This document shows positions 5,218 to 11,566 of a DNA stretch of 11,566 nucleotides, piece by piece. The stretch spans positions 1 to 11,566 of the forward strand of contig CAZKXX010000111.1 in the NCBI GenBank assembly GCA_964556705.1, given 5' to 3'. Source of the DNA: CAZKXX01 sp964556705 (GTDB lineage Bacteria > Acidobacteriota > Terriglobia > UBA7540). Position 1 is the stretch's first letter. Every line of letters begins with the position of its first letter. The translations under genes and the position numbers were made by a program. A model generated the notes under the pieces. The model was given only the letters and a program-made list of their open reading frames with translations, was not told where the DNA came from and did no database searches.

Positions 5218-6978
5218 ATGAAGATGACCCCGGGATCAACGGAATCCCCGTGTCCTCGCACGTCATGGGGCGCGCCGCTCGGCCGCATCGTCGTGCTCAC
5301 AGGAGTTTTCTTCTGGACGGCGTGCGGTTCCTCCGAAGTCGCCACTCAACCGAATCCTGTCCCCACGATTACAGCGCTTTCTCCCACCAGCGCCATAGCC
5401 GGCGGAGCGGGATTCACGCTCACCGTAACGGGGAGTAATTTCATCCGCGGGTCGGTGGTCCGCTGGAATGGCGCCGGCCGCACGACGACCTTCGTCAGCG
5501 GCGCGACGCTTACGGTCACGATCTCGGAACAAGACATCGCTACCGCGGGTACGGCAAACGTGAGTGTGTTCAATCCGCCGCCGGGCGGAGGCACCTCCGC
5601 CTCGTTTCCGTTTTCCATCCAGTCGCCGCTGCCGGTCCCTGTCGCCACGGCCCTCACACCGGCCAGCGCGCCTGCCGGCTCGCTCGAGGTGCTGATGGTT
5701 GTGGACGGGGAAGATTTCGTGGAGGGCGCGGTGGTGAGGTGGAACGGGACCGACCTTCCAACCACGTTCGTCAGCGACACTCGGCTTCACGCGCGCGTTT
5801 CCCAGACGGAACTGAACTTCGCCGGCGTCGCCGAGATTACTGTCAGGAATCCGGCGCCGGACAGCGGCGTTTCCAATCGTCTGGACTTCATCGTGGCGAG
5901 TCCGCTTGAGCTCGATCTGGTCGCCGACGGGTTTCTCCAGCCGCTGGGACTGGAAAATGCCGGCGACGGGAGCGGGCGGTTGTTTCTTCTGGAACTGGGC
6001 GGGAAAATCTGGATTCTCGACGGCACGAGCGTTCTCGCCGAGCCGTTTCTCGACCTGACGGGGAAAGTTTCGACGCAGGAAGAGAACGGCCTGCTGGGAT
6101 TGACGTTTCACCCGCGGTTTTCACAGAACGGACGGTTCTACGTTTATTACACGCGGGATTTTGGCGACCCGGTGCAGCTCCAATCGGTGGTCGCCGAGTT
6201 CCTTGTGTCCGGAACCGATCCGAACAAGGCGGACGCCGCCTCCGAGAGAATCCTCCTGGTTGTGGACCAGCCGCACATCTGGCACAACGCCGGCCAGCTC
6301 GCCTTCGGGCCTGACGGCTACCTCTACATCGCTTTCGGCGATGGCGGCGGCATCGGTGACCCCTGGCAGCAGGGTCAGGATATCACCACGCTCCTTGGCG
6401 CACTCGTGAGGGTGGACGTCGATCATCCCGGACCTGAACCGTACGGAATCCCCGCCGACAATCCATTCGTTGGTGTGGAAGGGGCGGACGAAATCTGGGC
6501 CTACGGATTCCGGAATCCCTGGCGGTTTTCCTTCGATTTCCCCACGCAGCGGCTCTTTGCGGGCGACGTGGGGCAGGACGCCTGGGAGGAAGTTGATATC
6601 GTCGTTCGGGGCGGGAACTACGGCTGGAGCGTCATGGAAGGCTCCCACTGCTATCCGCCTGAAATTACCGACTGCGACACAACCAGCCTGCTGCTTCCCA
6701 TCCACGAGTACGGGCGCGAGGACGGGCGTTCGGTAACGGGCGGATTTGTCTATCGCGGCTCACAAATTCCCGCGCTTGCCGGCTCCTATGTCTTCGGAGA
6801 TTTTATTTCGGGCGGCATCTGGTCGCTCGCCGAAGCGGCCGACGGGACCTGGCATCGGACAAAGCTCTTTGACACGGACTTCTTCCTCGTTACTTTCGGA
6901 CGGGACGAAGCGGAGGAGCTTTACGTGGTGGATTTTGGCGGCGCCGTCTATCGTCTGAGGCAGACGAGTGCTCCCTGA
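5218..6978 (+). CDS. IPT/TIG-domain PQQ-type sugar dehydrogenase lipoprotein
   Basis: A 586-residue exported protein. A basic N-terminus and hydrophobic stretch (RIVVLTGVFFWTAC, 23-36) end at Cys36, a likely though non-canonical lipobox (WTA-C). Two IPT/TIG immunoglobulin-like domains follow, at about 48-136 and 141-228, both with an internal VVRWNG-TTFVS motif. A GSDH-type six-bladed propeller fills about 230-582. His356 in WHNAGQLAFGPDG aligns with the catalytic histidine of soluble glucose dehydrogenase, and Arg432 in YGFRNPW with a conserved active-site arginine. GSHCYPPEITDC offers a Cys478-Cys486 pair. It should oxidise a sugar, or a related alcohol, with PQQ at the cell surface; the substrate and true cofactor use are not shown. 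The start is the least certain part: ATG at 5218 or 5224, with only weak CAGGG upstream. The frame is open back into purE but that part is spurious. The next gene is a paralog. Confidence 0.88.
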   Translation: MKMTPGSTESPCPRTSWGAPLGRIVVLTGVFFWTACGSSEVATQPNPVPTITALSPTSAIAGGAGFTLTVTGSNFIRGSVVRWNGAGRTTTFVSGATLTVTISEQDIATAGTANVSVFNPPPGGGTSASFPFSIQSPLPVPVATALTPASAPAGSLEVLMVVDGEDFVEGAVVRWNGTDLPTTFVSDTRLHARVSQTELNFAGVAEITVRNPAPDSGVSNRLDFIVASPLELDLVADGFLQPLGLENAGDGSGRLFLLELGGKIWILDGTSVLAEPFLDLTGKVSTQEENGLLGLTFHPRFSQNGRFYVYYTRDFGDPVQLQSVVAEFLVSGTDPNKADAASERILLVVDQPHIWHNAGQLAFGPDGYLYIAFGDGGGIGDPWQQGQDITTLLGALVRVDVDHPGPEPYGIPADNPFVGVEGADEIWAYGFRNPWRFSFDFPTQRLFAGDVGQDAWEEVDIVVRGGNYGWSVMEGSHCYPPEITDCDTTSLLLPIHEYGREDGRSVTGGFVYRGSQIPALAGSYVFGDFISGGIWSLAEAADGTWHRTKLFDTDFFLVTFGRDEAEELYVVDFGGAVYRLRQTSAP

Positions 6979-7010
6979 GGCGGCGCGAGGGGGGAATGCA
7001 GGAGTGCGCA

Positions 7011-7015
7011 GGAGG
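7011..7015 (+). promoter_or_regulatory. RBS deciding the second dehydrogenase start
   Basis: GGAGG seven bases before the ATG at 7023. It favours that start over the in-frame ATG at 6996, and the resulting N-terminus is a proper lipoprotein signal. Confidence 0.75.
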
Positions 7016-7022
7016 CAAAGCG

Positions 7023-8240
7023 ATGATGAGGTCCGGGACCCGGCCCAGGACGCGCGGAGTGCATCGAGCGTTGCGCGCAACTCTGGTTTGGTGCGCGGCG
7101 TTTCTGGCTGCCTGCAGCGCGGCGACGGTTCTTCCACCTCCGTTCGCGCCGCCGCCGCAAGGGCCGGAGGAGCCCGTCCTCGAACTCGAACTCGTCTCCT
7201 TCATGACGGGCTTCACGAATCCCGTGGATTTTCAGGAGCCACCGGATGGGACGGGCAGGTTTTTTGTTGTCGAGCAGGCGGGGCTCATCCGCGTTATCGA
7301 AAACGACATCCTCCTCTCGACGCCCTTTCTTGACCTGAGCGGCCGGGTGGAGTCCGGCGGAGAGAAAGGTCTGCTCGGCCTGGCCTTTCATCCGGAGTTC
7401 GCGCAGAACCGTCGCTTCTTCGTGAACTACACGCGACGAAGCGCCGGGCAGCTCCAAACCGTCATCGCCGAATACCTCGCCTCACTGAACGATCCCAACC
7501 TTGCTGAACCTGACGAGACGATTCTGCTGACCGTGGACCAGCCCTTTGACAATCACAACGGAGGGCAGCTCGCTTTCGGTCCCGACGGATTTCTCTACAT
7601 CGCGCTGGGCGACGGCGGCTCGGGCGGCGACCCGCAGGGAAACGGCCAGAACAAGGACACGCTGCTCGGCGCGCTGCTGCGCATTGACGTGGACTCGCCC
7701 CCGCCGCACATTCCTGCCGACAATCCGTTCGTCAACCCCGAAGGCGCCGATGAAATCTGGGCCTACGGCTTGCGCAATCCCTGGCGGTTTTCCTTCGACA
7801 CGATGACGAACGACCTCTTCCTCGCCGACGTCGGGCAGGACCGGTTCGAAGAGGTCAATCTCATCGAGCGTGGCGGCAACTACGGCTGGAACATTATGGA
7901 AGCTTCAAGCTGCTTTTCGCCTTCCACGGGATGCGACACGGCCGGGTTGATTCTCCCCATCGCCGAATATGGCCGCGATGAGGGCGCTTCGGTCACGGGC
8001 GGTTACGTTTATCGGGGCGCGCTGATTCCCGACCTTCGCGGCACTTACGTGTTCGGCGACTTCATCTCCGGCCGCATCTGGGGATTGAGCCAGAACGCTG
8101 ACGGCGACTGGGTGCGCAACTTGCTCCTGGAAACCGGTTTCAATGTCAGTTCCTTCGGCCGCGACCAGGCGGGTGAAATCTACGTCCTCGATTACAGCAG
8201 TGGCGTCGTGCACCGCTTGCAAGAGGCGGGAGGCAGCTAG
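7023..8240 (+). CDS. PQQ-type sugar dehydrogenase lipoprotein (GSDH family)
   Basis: A 405-residue lipoprotein. ALRATLVWCAAFLAAC is a lipoprotein signal with a canonical lipobox LAAC, giving lipidated Cys31. After a proline-rich linker (37-51: LPPPFAPPPQGPEEP) comes a GSDH beta-propeller at about 54-400. DNHNGGQLAFGPDGFLYIALGDGG (176-199) has the catalytic-type His178, and YGLRNPWRFSF (248-258) has Arg251. SSCFSPSTGC provides a Cys297-Cys304 pair matching the one in the upstream gene. It is a close paralog of that gene but lacks the two IPT/TIG domains. The two share exact nucleotide runs, for example 23 bases at 7776-7798 and 6514-6536, so they arose by tandem duplication or exchange sequence. 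Only 44 bases separate them, so they are likely co-transcribed. The probable role is surface oxidation of sugars feeding electrons to the respiratory chain; the substrate is unknown. Confidence 0.92.
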   Translation: MMRSGTRPRTRGVHRALRATLVWCAAFLAACSAATVLPPPFAPPPQGPEEPVLELELVSFMTGFTNPVDFQEPPDGTGRFFVVEQAGLIRVIENDILLSTPFLDLSGRVESGGEKGLLGLAFHPEFAQNRRFFVNYTRRSAGQLQTVIAEYLASLNDPNLAEPDETILLTVDQPFDNHNGGQLAFGPDGFLYIALGDGGSGGDPQGNGQNKDTLLGALLRIDVDSPPPHIPADNPFVNPEGADEIWAYGLRNPWRFSFDTMTNDLFLADVGQDRFEEVNLIERGGNYGWNIMEASSCFSPSTGCDTAGLILPIAEYGRDEGASVTGGYVYRGALIPDLRGTYVFGDFISGRIWGLSQNADGDWVRNLLLETGFNVSSFGRDQAGEIYVLDYSSGVVHRLQEAGGS

Positions 8241-8309
8241 CGTTCCACACGCTTCGCCAGTCACCCGCGATTCCAGGCGCGAGTTCACCAAGAACCCGAG
8301 ATTTGTAAC

Positions 8310-8315
8310 TATACT
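8310..8315 (+). promoter_or_regulatory. Possible -10 element upstream of the acyl-CoA synthetase fusion
   Basis: TATACT, five of six consensus bases, in an otherwise GC-rich gap. TTCACC (8284-8289) is the best -35 but the 20-bp spacing is poor. If real, it gives a leader of about 180 nt that contains the whole inverted repeat downstream. Confidence 0.35.
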
Positions 8316-8373
8316 CGTGCGGGAAAGGGCCAAGCCGTCGCGGAAGTGTCGCGCGTTGTTGTCCTGCGACCGG

Positions 8374-8480
8374 ACGACAATTTGGCCTACGACGCGGAGT
8401 TTCGCAAATTGGAAGCGCGCGTGCTATCCGACTTGGTGTGAGACCCAGCCGTCAATCTGGCTACCCGGCCAAATTGTCGT
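8374..8480 (+). repeat. Long-range exact inverted repeat in the leader of the synthetase fusion
   Basis: ACGACAATTTGGCC (8374-8387) and GGCCAAATTGTCGT (8467-8480) are exact reverse complements, extendable to 17 pairs (8371-8483) with one G-U. They enclose 79 nt that include a small AGCC/GGCT hairpin near the right arm. The right arm ends about 11 bases before the Shine-Dalgarno GGAGAGG (8492-8498), and CCTC (8487-8490) can pair with GAGG (8495-8498) of that site. In RNA this would be a stable domain able to affect translation. It could instead be a miniature mobile-element remnant, but no target duplication is seen. One frame also reads an open stretch ending at TGA near 8442, too short to call a gene. 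Confidence 0.65.
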
Positions 8481-8504
8481 TCGAACCCTCCGGAGAGGAA
8501 AGCC

Positions 8505-8756
8505 ATGAAACCCCCAGAACTCAAACTCGATAAAGCCCATGACATCCTTCGGGGAGGGCCGCAGCCGCTCGACCGCTTCTTCACGCCGCAGTCGGTGGCG
8601 GTCATCGGCGCCACGGAGACGCCGGGCAGCGTGGGCCGGACGCTATTCTGGAACCTGATCAGCCACCCTTTCGGCGGGACCGTGTATCCCGTCAACCCGA
8701 AGCGTTCGCGGGTGCTGGGCGTGAAGGCCTATCCGAGCATCAAGGAACTTCCCTAG
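8505..8756 (+). CDS. N-terminal fragment: part of the CoA-binding domain
   Basis: The 83-residue product if the amber codon is obeyed. It contains the start of the Rossmann CoA-binding fold (FFTPQSVAVIGAT, then PGSVGRTLFWNLI, then GTVYPVNPK) and stops at KELP, mid-domain, where relatives continue with a Glu/Asp-Pro and the next strand. It is unlikely to fold alone. Confidence 0.6.
   Translation: MKPPELKLDKAHDILRGGPQPLDRFFTPQSVAVIGATETPGSVGRTLFWNLISHPFGGTVYPVNPKRSRVLGVKAYPSIKELP
8754..8756 (+). other. In-frame TAG interrupting the synthetase-acetyltransferase gene
   Basis: Codon 84 reads TAG between CTT CCC and CCG GCG GAA CTG. Homologous sequence continues in the same frame immediately after (PAELAVVVKRASSVPQVI). 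A single G-to-T change from GAG would explain it, since glutamate is common here in the family as I recall it. Confidence 0.9.
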
Positions 8757-8771
8757 CCGGCGGAACTGGCG

Positions 8772-11246
8772 GTGGTGGTGAAGCGCGCCTCGAGCGTCCC
8801 GCAGGTCATCAGCGATTGCGCGGATGCGGGCGTGAAAGCGGCCATCGTGATCTCGGCGGGATTCAAGGAACTCGGGCCGGAGGGCGAGAAGCTCGAGCAG
8901 GAAATCCTGCGCCACGCGCGGCGCGGGCGCATGCGCATCATCGGCCCGAACTGCCTGGGCGTGATGAGCCCGCTGACCGGGCTCAACGCCACGTTCGCGG
9001 CGGCGATGGCGCGGCCCGGCTCGATCGGCTTCATCAGCCAGAGCGGCGCGCTGCTGACCGCCGTGCTCGATTGGAGCCTGCGCGAGCTGGTGGGCTTCAG
9101 CGCCTTCGTCTCCATCGGCTCGATGGCCGACGTCGGCTGGGGCGATCTGATTGACTACCTGGGGAACGACCCGCGGACACGCAGCATCATCCTCTACATG
9201 GAATCCATCGGCGACGCGCGCTCGTTCCTTTCCGCGGCGCGCGAGGTGGCGCTATCGAAACCCCTGATCGTCATCAAAGCGGGGCGCAGCGAAGCCGCCG
9301 CCAAAGCCGCCGCGTCGCACACCGGCACGCTCGCGGGCTCCGACGCCGTGCTCGACGCCGCCTTCCGCCGCTCGGGCGTGCTGCGCGTGCGCACCATCGG
9401 CGAACTGTTCTACATGGCGGAAGTGCTTTCGAAGCAGCCGCGGCCCAAAGGTCCGCGCCTCGCCATCCTGACGAACGCCGGCGGGCCCGCCGTGCTCGCG
9501 ACGGACGCGCTGGTGGCCGAGGGCGGCGAGCTGGCCGAACTCGCGCCGGAGACGATGGAAGCGCTGAACGGCGTTCTGCCGCGCGAGTGGAGCCGCAACA
9601 ATCCGGTGGACATCATCGGAGACGCGACGCCCGAACGCTACGCCAAGTCCGTTGAAATCGTCGCCAAAGATCCCAACACCGATGGCCTGCTCGTCGTCCT
9701 GACGCCGCAGGCGATGACCGACCCCACGCAAATCGCCGAAGACCTCAAACCCTACGCGAGGCTGGCGGGCAAACCGATTCTCGCTTCCTGGATGGGCGGC
9801 GTTTCGGTGGCGGCGGGCGAGGCCATCCTGAATCGCGCCGGCATCCCCACCTTCGCTTATCCGGACACCGCAGCGCGCGTCTTCCACTACATGTGGCAAT
9901 ACAGCTACAACCTGCGGGGACTTTACGAGACGCCGCAGCTTCCCGCGGGCTTCGAGGCCGAAAGCGCCGCGCCCGAGACCGCCGGGGAAATCGTCCGCAA
10001 GGCGCGCGAGAGCGGCCGCGCGCTGCTCACCGAATTCGAATCGAAGGAGCTGCTCGCCGCCTACGGCATTCCCGTCGTCGCGACGAGCGTGGCGAAGAGC
10101 CAGGAGGAAGCCGTCCGTGTGGCGGAAGAAATCGGCTACCCCGTGGTGCTCAAGCTCCATTCCGAAACCGTCACGCACAAGACCGACGTCGGCGGCGTGC
10201 ACCTGAACCTGAAAGACGCCGAGGCCGTGCGCCAGGCCTTTCGCGCCATCGAGACTTCCGTCCGCGAACGCGCTGGAGAAGGGCACTTCCAGGGCGTCAC
10301 GGTGCAGCCGATGGAAAAGCTGGACGGCTACGAACTCATCGTCGGCTCCAGCCTCGACCCGCAGTTCGGCCCCGTGCTGCTTTTCGGCACGGGCGGGCAG
10401 TTGGTGGAGGTCTTCAAAGACAGCGCGCTGGCGCTGCCGCCGCTCAACACGACGCTGGCGCGGCGGATGCTCGAGCAGACGAAAATCTACAAGGCCTTGA
10501 AAGGCGTGCGCGGGCGCAAGGCCGTGGATCTCGCCGGGCTCGAGCGATTGCTGGTGCGCTTCAGCCACCTCGTCGTCGAGCAGCGCTGGATCAAGGAGAT
10601 TGATATCAACCCGCTGCTCGCCTCGCCCGACCGCCTGGTGGCGCTCGATGCGCGCGTCGTCCTGCACGGACCGGAGGTGACCGAAGACCGCCTGCCCAAG
10701 CTCGCCGTGAGGCCGTATCCGCACCAGTACGTCTGGAACTGGGAAGCGCGCGACGGCACGAGCGTGACGCTGCGTCCCATCCGTCCGGAAGATGAGCCGC
10801 TGATGGTGAAGTTCCACGAGTCGCTTTCCGAGCAGAGCGTTTACCTGCGCTACTTCCACATGATGGCGCTCAGCGCGCGCGTGACGCACGAGCGGCTGAC
10901 GCGCATCTGCTTCAACGACTACGACCGCGAACTGGCGCTGGTGGCGGAGCGCAAAGACGCCGCGACGGGCGAGCGCGAAATCCTTGCCGTGGGACGCCTG
11001 ACGCGGACTCCCGGCTCGGAAGAAGGGCAGTTCGCCGTGCTCGTCAGCGACGCTTGGCAGGGACGCGGGCTGGGCACCGAACTGCTTCGTCGGCTGCTCG
11101 AAGCCGCGCGCGTCGAAGGCATGCGCCTCGTCACCGCGGAAATCCTGCTCGAAAACTACTCCATGCAGAAAATCTGCAAGAAGCTGGGCTTCCGGCTCGA
11201 GCACGATACCAAGGAAGGCGTGGTGCGGGCGGCGATTGAGCTCTGA
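8772..11246 (+). CDS. C-terminal open part: synthetase, ATP-grasp and GNAT domains
   Basis: From the GTG at 8772 an 824-residue frame runs to the TGA at 11244. It lacks the first half of the CoA-binding domain but keeps all other domains. No Shine-Dalgarno precedes the GTG, so independent translation is doubtful. It is the part most likely to be found by gene callers. The GNAT end (NYSMQKICKKLGF, then EHDTKEGVVRAAIEL) is complete. Confidence 0.7.
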   Translation: MVVKRASSVPQVISDCADAGVKAAIVISAGFKELGPEGEKLEQEILRHARRGRMRIIGPNCLGVMSPLTGLNATFAAAMARPGSIGFISQSGALLTAVLDWSLRELVGFSAFVSIGSMADVGWGDLIDYLGNDPRTRSIILYMESIGDARSFLSAAREVALSKPLIVIKAGRSEAAAKAAASHTGTLAGSDAVLDAAFRRSGVLRVRTIGELFYMAEVLSKQPRPKGPRLAILTNAGGPAVLATDALVAEGGELAELAPETMEALNGVLPREWSRNNPVDIIGDATPERYAKSVEIVAKDPNTDGLLVVLTPQAMTDPTQIAEDLKPYARLAGKPILASWMGGVSVAAGEAILNRAGIPTFAYPDTAARVFHYMWQYSYNLRGLYETPQLPAGFEAESAAPETAGEIVRKARESGRALLTEFESKELLAAYGIPVVATSVAKSQEEAVRVAEEIGYPVVLKLHSETVTHKTDVGGVHLNLKDAEAVRQAFRAIETSVRERAGEGHFQGVTVQPMEKLDGYELIVGSSLDPQFGPVLLFGTGGQLVEVFKDSALALPPLNTTLARRMLEQTKIYKALKGVRGRKAVDLAGLERLLVRFSHLVVEQRWIKEIDINPLLASPDRLVALDARVVLHGPEVTEDRLPKLAVRPYPHQYVWNWEARDGTSVTLRPIRPEDEPLMVKFHESLSEQSVYLRYFHMMALSARVTHERLTRICFNDYDRELALVAERKDAATGEREILAVGRLTRTPGSEEGQFAVLVSDAWQGRGLGTELLRRLLEAARVEGMRLVTAEILLENYSMQKICKKLGFRLEHDTKEGVVRAAIEL

Positions 11247-11300
11247 ACCCTTGGAGGCGCGGGCATGAACGCCCCCTGCAATTCAACCTGTGGGCGGTGT

Positions 11301-11306
11301 TATGAT
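11301..11306 (+). promoter_or_regulatory. Possible -10 element for the antitoxin gene
   Basis: TATGAT, five of six consensus bases. No convincing -35 is visible. A start about seven bases further on would leave a very short leader before the ATG at 11320. The preceding gap from 11247 holds nothing else I can support. Confidence 0.35.
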
Positions 11307-11319
11307 GTTCCAAGAGGAT

Positions 11320-11566
11320 ATGGCAACCACGAAGATTGCGGTCACTGTTGATAAGGAGACTCTCCGCGAAGTCGATCGCTGGGTGAAGTCCGGACGTTTC
11401 CCCAGCCGCAGCCGCGCCATCCAAGTGGCGCTTGCCGAAATGATCGCGCGACGGAAGCGCAGTCGCCTCGCGAACGAGCTGGCGAAACTCAACCTCGAAG
11501 AGGAAAAGGCGCTCGCCGAAGAACAGTTCGCGGGTGAACTCGCGTGGCCCGAATACGGAGGGGCGA
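11320..11566 (+). CDS. Ribbon-helix-helix antitoxin (CopG/MazE-like), partial
   Basis: The window ends inside this gene after 82 codons. Residues 3-45 form a ribbon-helix-helix DNA-binding domain: strand TKIAVTVD, helix 1 KETLREVDRWVKSG, then the SRSRAIQVALAEMI turn and helix 2. A charged helical C-terminus follows (KLNLEEEKALAEEQFAGEL), ending in WPEYGGA, as in antitoxins that cap a MazF/PemK-type toxin. It should bind and neutralise a toxin and repress its own operon. In-frame ATGs at 11302 and 11305 are alternative starts; 11320 is chosen because homologous sequence begins at MATTK, although the AAGAGG before it is very close. The last bases, GGAGGGGCGA, could be the toxin ribosome binding site and the first base of its start codon. 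The toxin itself is not in the window, so the toxin-antitoxin call is inference. Confidence 0.82.
   Translation, partial: MATTKIAVTVDKETLREVDRWVKSGRFPSRSRAIQVALAEMIARRKRSRLANELAKLNLEEEKALAEEQFAGELAWPEYGGA

Larger units (their letters stand above)
8505..11246 (+). pseudogene. ADP-forming acyl-CoA synthetase-GNAT fusion with in-frame amber codon
   Basis: Read through the TAG at 8754, this is a 914-codon protein of the PatZ/Pat-like family, where about 880-910 residues is normal. Order in full-length numbering: CoA-binding Rossmann domain (about 24-120, with VAVIGATETPGSVGR); ligase-CoA/succinyl-CoA synthetase-like domains (about 147-390, with GPNCLG at 147-152 and GFISQSGAL); a linker; ATP-grasp domain (about 500-720, with VVLKLHSETVTHKTDVGGVH, LFGTGG, EIDINPLL); and a GNAT acetyltransferase (about 745-913) with the acetyl-CoA loop QGRGLG (852-857). 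His272 in ASHTGTLAG matches the histidine phosphorylated in active ADP-forming acetyl-CoA synthetases. The family makes acetyl-CoA/acetate plus ATP, or regulates acetyl-CoA synthetase by lysine acetylation. The start ATG at 8505 has GGAGAGG upstream. The reading frame is intact on both sides of the stop, so decay is very recent, or the stop is a sequence error or is read through. Confidence 0.85.

Noticed and set aside
8320..8442. Short open frame reading VVVLRPDDNLAYDAEFRKLEAR before the synthetase fusion
   Set aside because: It looks protein-like, but there is no convincing start codon or ribosome binding site, it is under 45 codons, and it covers the left arm of the inverted repeat. Not called as a gene.
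9252..11204. 650-codon open frame antisense to the synthetase-GNAT gene
   Set aside because: Its length mirrors the strong third-position GC bias of the sense gene. It has no recognisable domain and is rich in His, Arg, Gln and Val as in other shadow frames.
1..11566. CRISPR array, tRNA, rRNA, prophage or insertion sequence
   Set aside because: I saw no regularly spaced direct repeats, no tRNA cloverleaf or rRNA core sequence, no transposase or phage structural motif, and no target-site duplications.

Overview
This is GC-rich bacterial DNA, probably chromosomal. It holds nine genes, one of them cut by the right edge and one carrying an in-frame stop. The best lineage guess is an uncultured soil Acidobacteriota or similar group. 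The reasons are high-GC housekeeping genes, an exported dienelactone hydrolase, PQQ-type sugar dehydrogenase lipoproteins, an acyl-CoA synthetase-GNAT fusion, a ribbon-helix-helix antitoxin and a GTCATTCTGA-type intergenic repeat. This placement is inference; no rRNA or tRNA is present to fix it.

Left part, minus strand (151-3074). A MarR-family regulator is followed by a six-span membrane protein and then a class I SAM-dependent methyltransferase. The marR stop codon lies inside the ribosome binding site of the membrane gene. The methyltransferase is separated from the membrane gene by a 110-bp hairpin-rich repeat. A near-perfect 20-bp palindrome sits just upstream of marR and is the obvious autoregulatory operator. 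Upstream of marR on the same strand is a signal-peptide-bearing dienelactone hydrolase with its own extended -10 promoter.

Divergent hinge (3075-3271). Promoters for the hydrolase (minus) and purD (plus) lie back to back. The purD promoter places transcription start a few bases before the ATG, so its mRNA is probably leaderless or nearly so.

Right part, plus strand (3272-11566). purD and purE (purine biosynthesis) come first, then two tandem paralogous lipoproteins of the glucose/sorbosone dehydrogenase beta-propeller family. The first of these carries two IPT/TIG domains before the propeller. A 264-bp gap follows, with an exact 14-bp inverted repeat enclosing 79 nt. After it comes a roughly 914-codon fusion of ADP-forming acyl-CoA synthetase and GNAT acetyltransferase, interrupted at codon 84 by a single TAG. 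The window ends inside a ribbon-helix-helix antitoxin gene whose toxin should lie just beyond the edge.

Most genes belong to known families. The items most worth checking are the amber codon in the synthetase-acetyltransferase fusion, which retains its catalytic histidine; the inverted repeat in front of it; the marR-membrane-methyltransferase cassette with its operator; and the 834-943 repeat.
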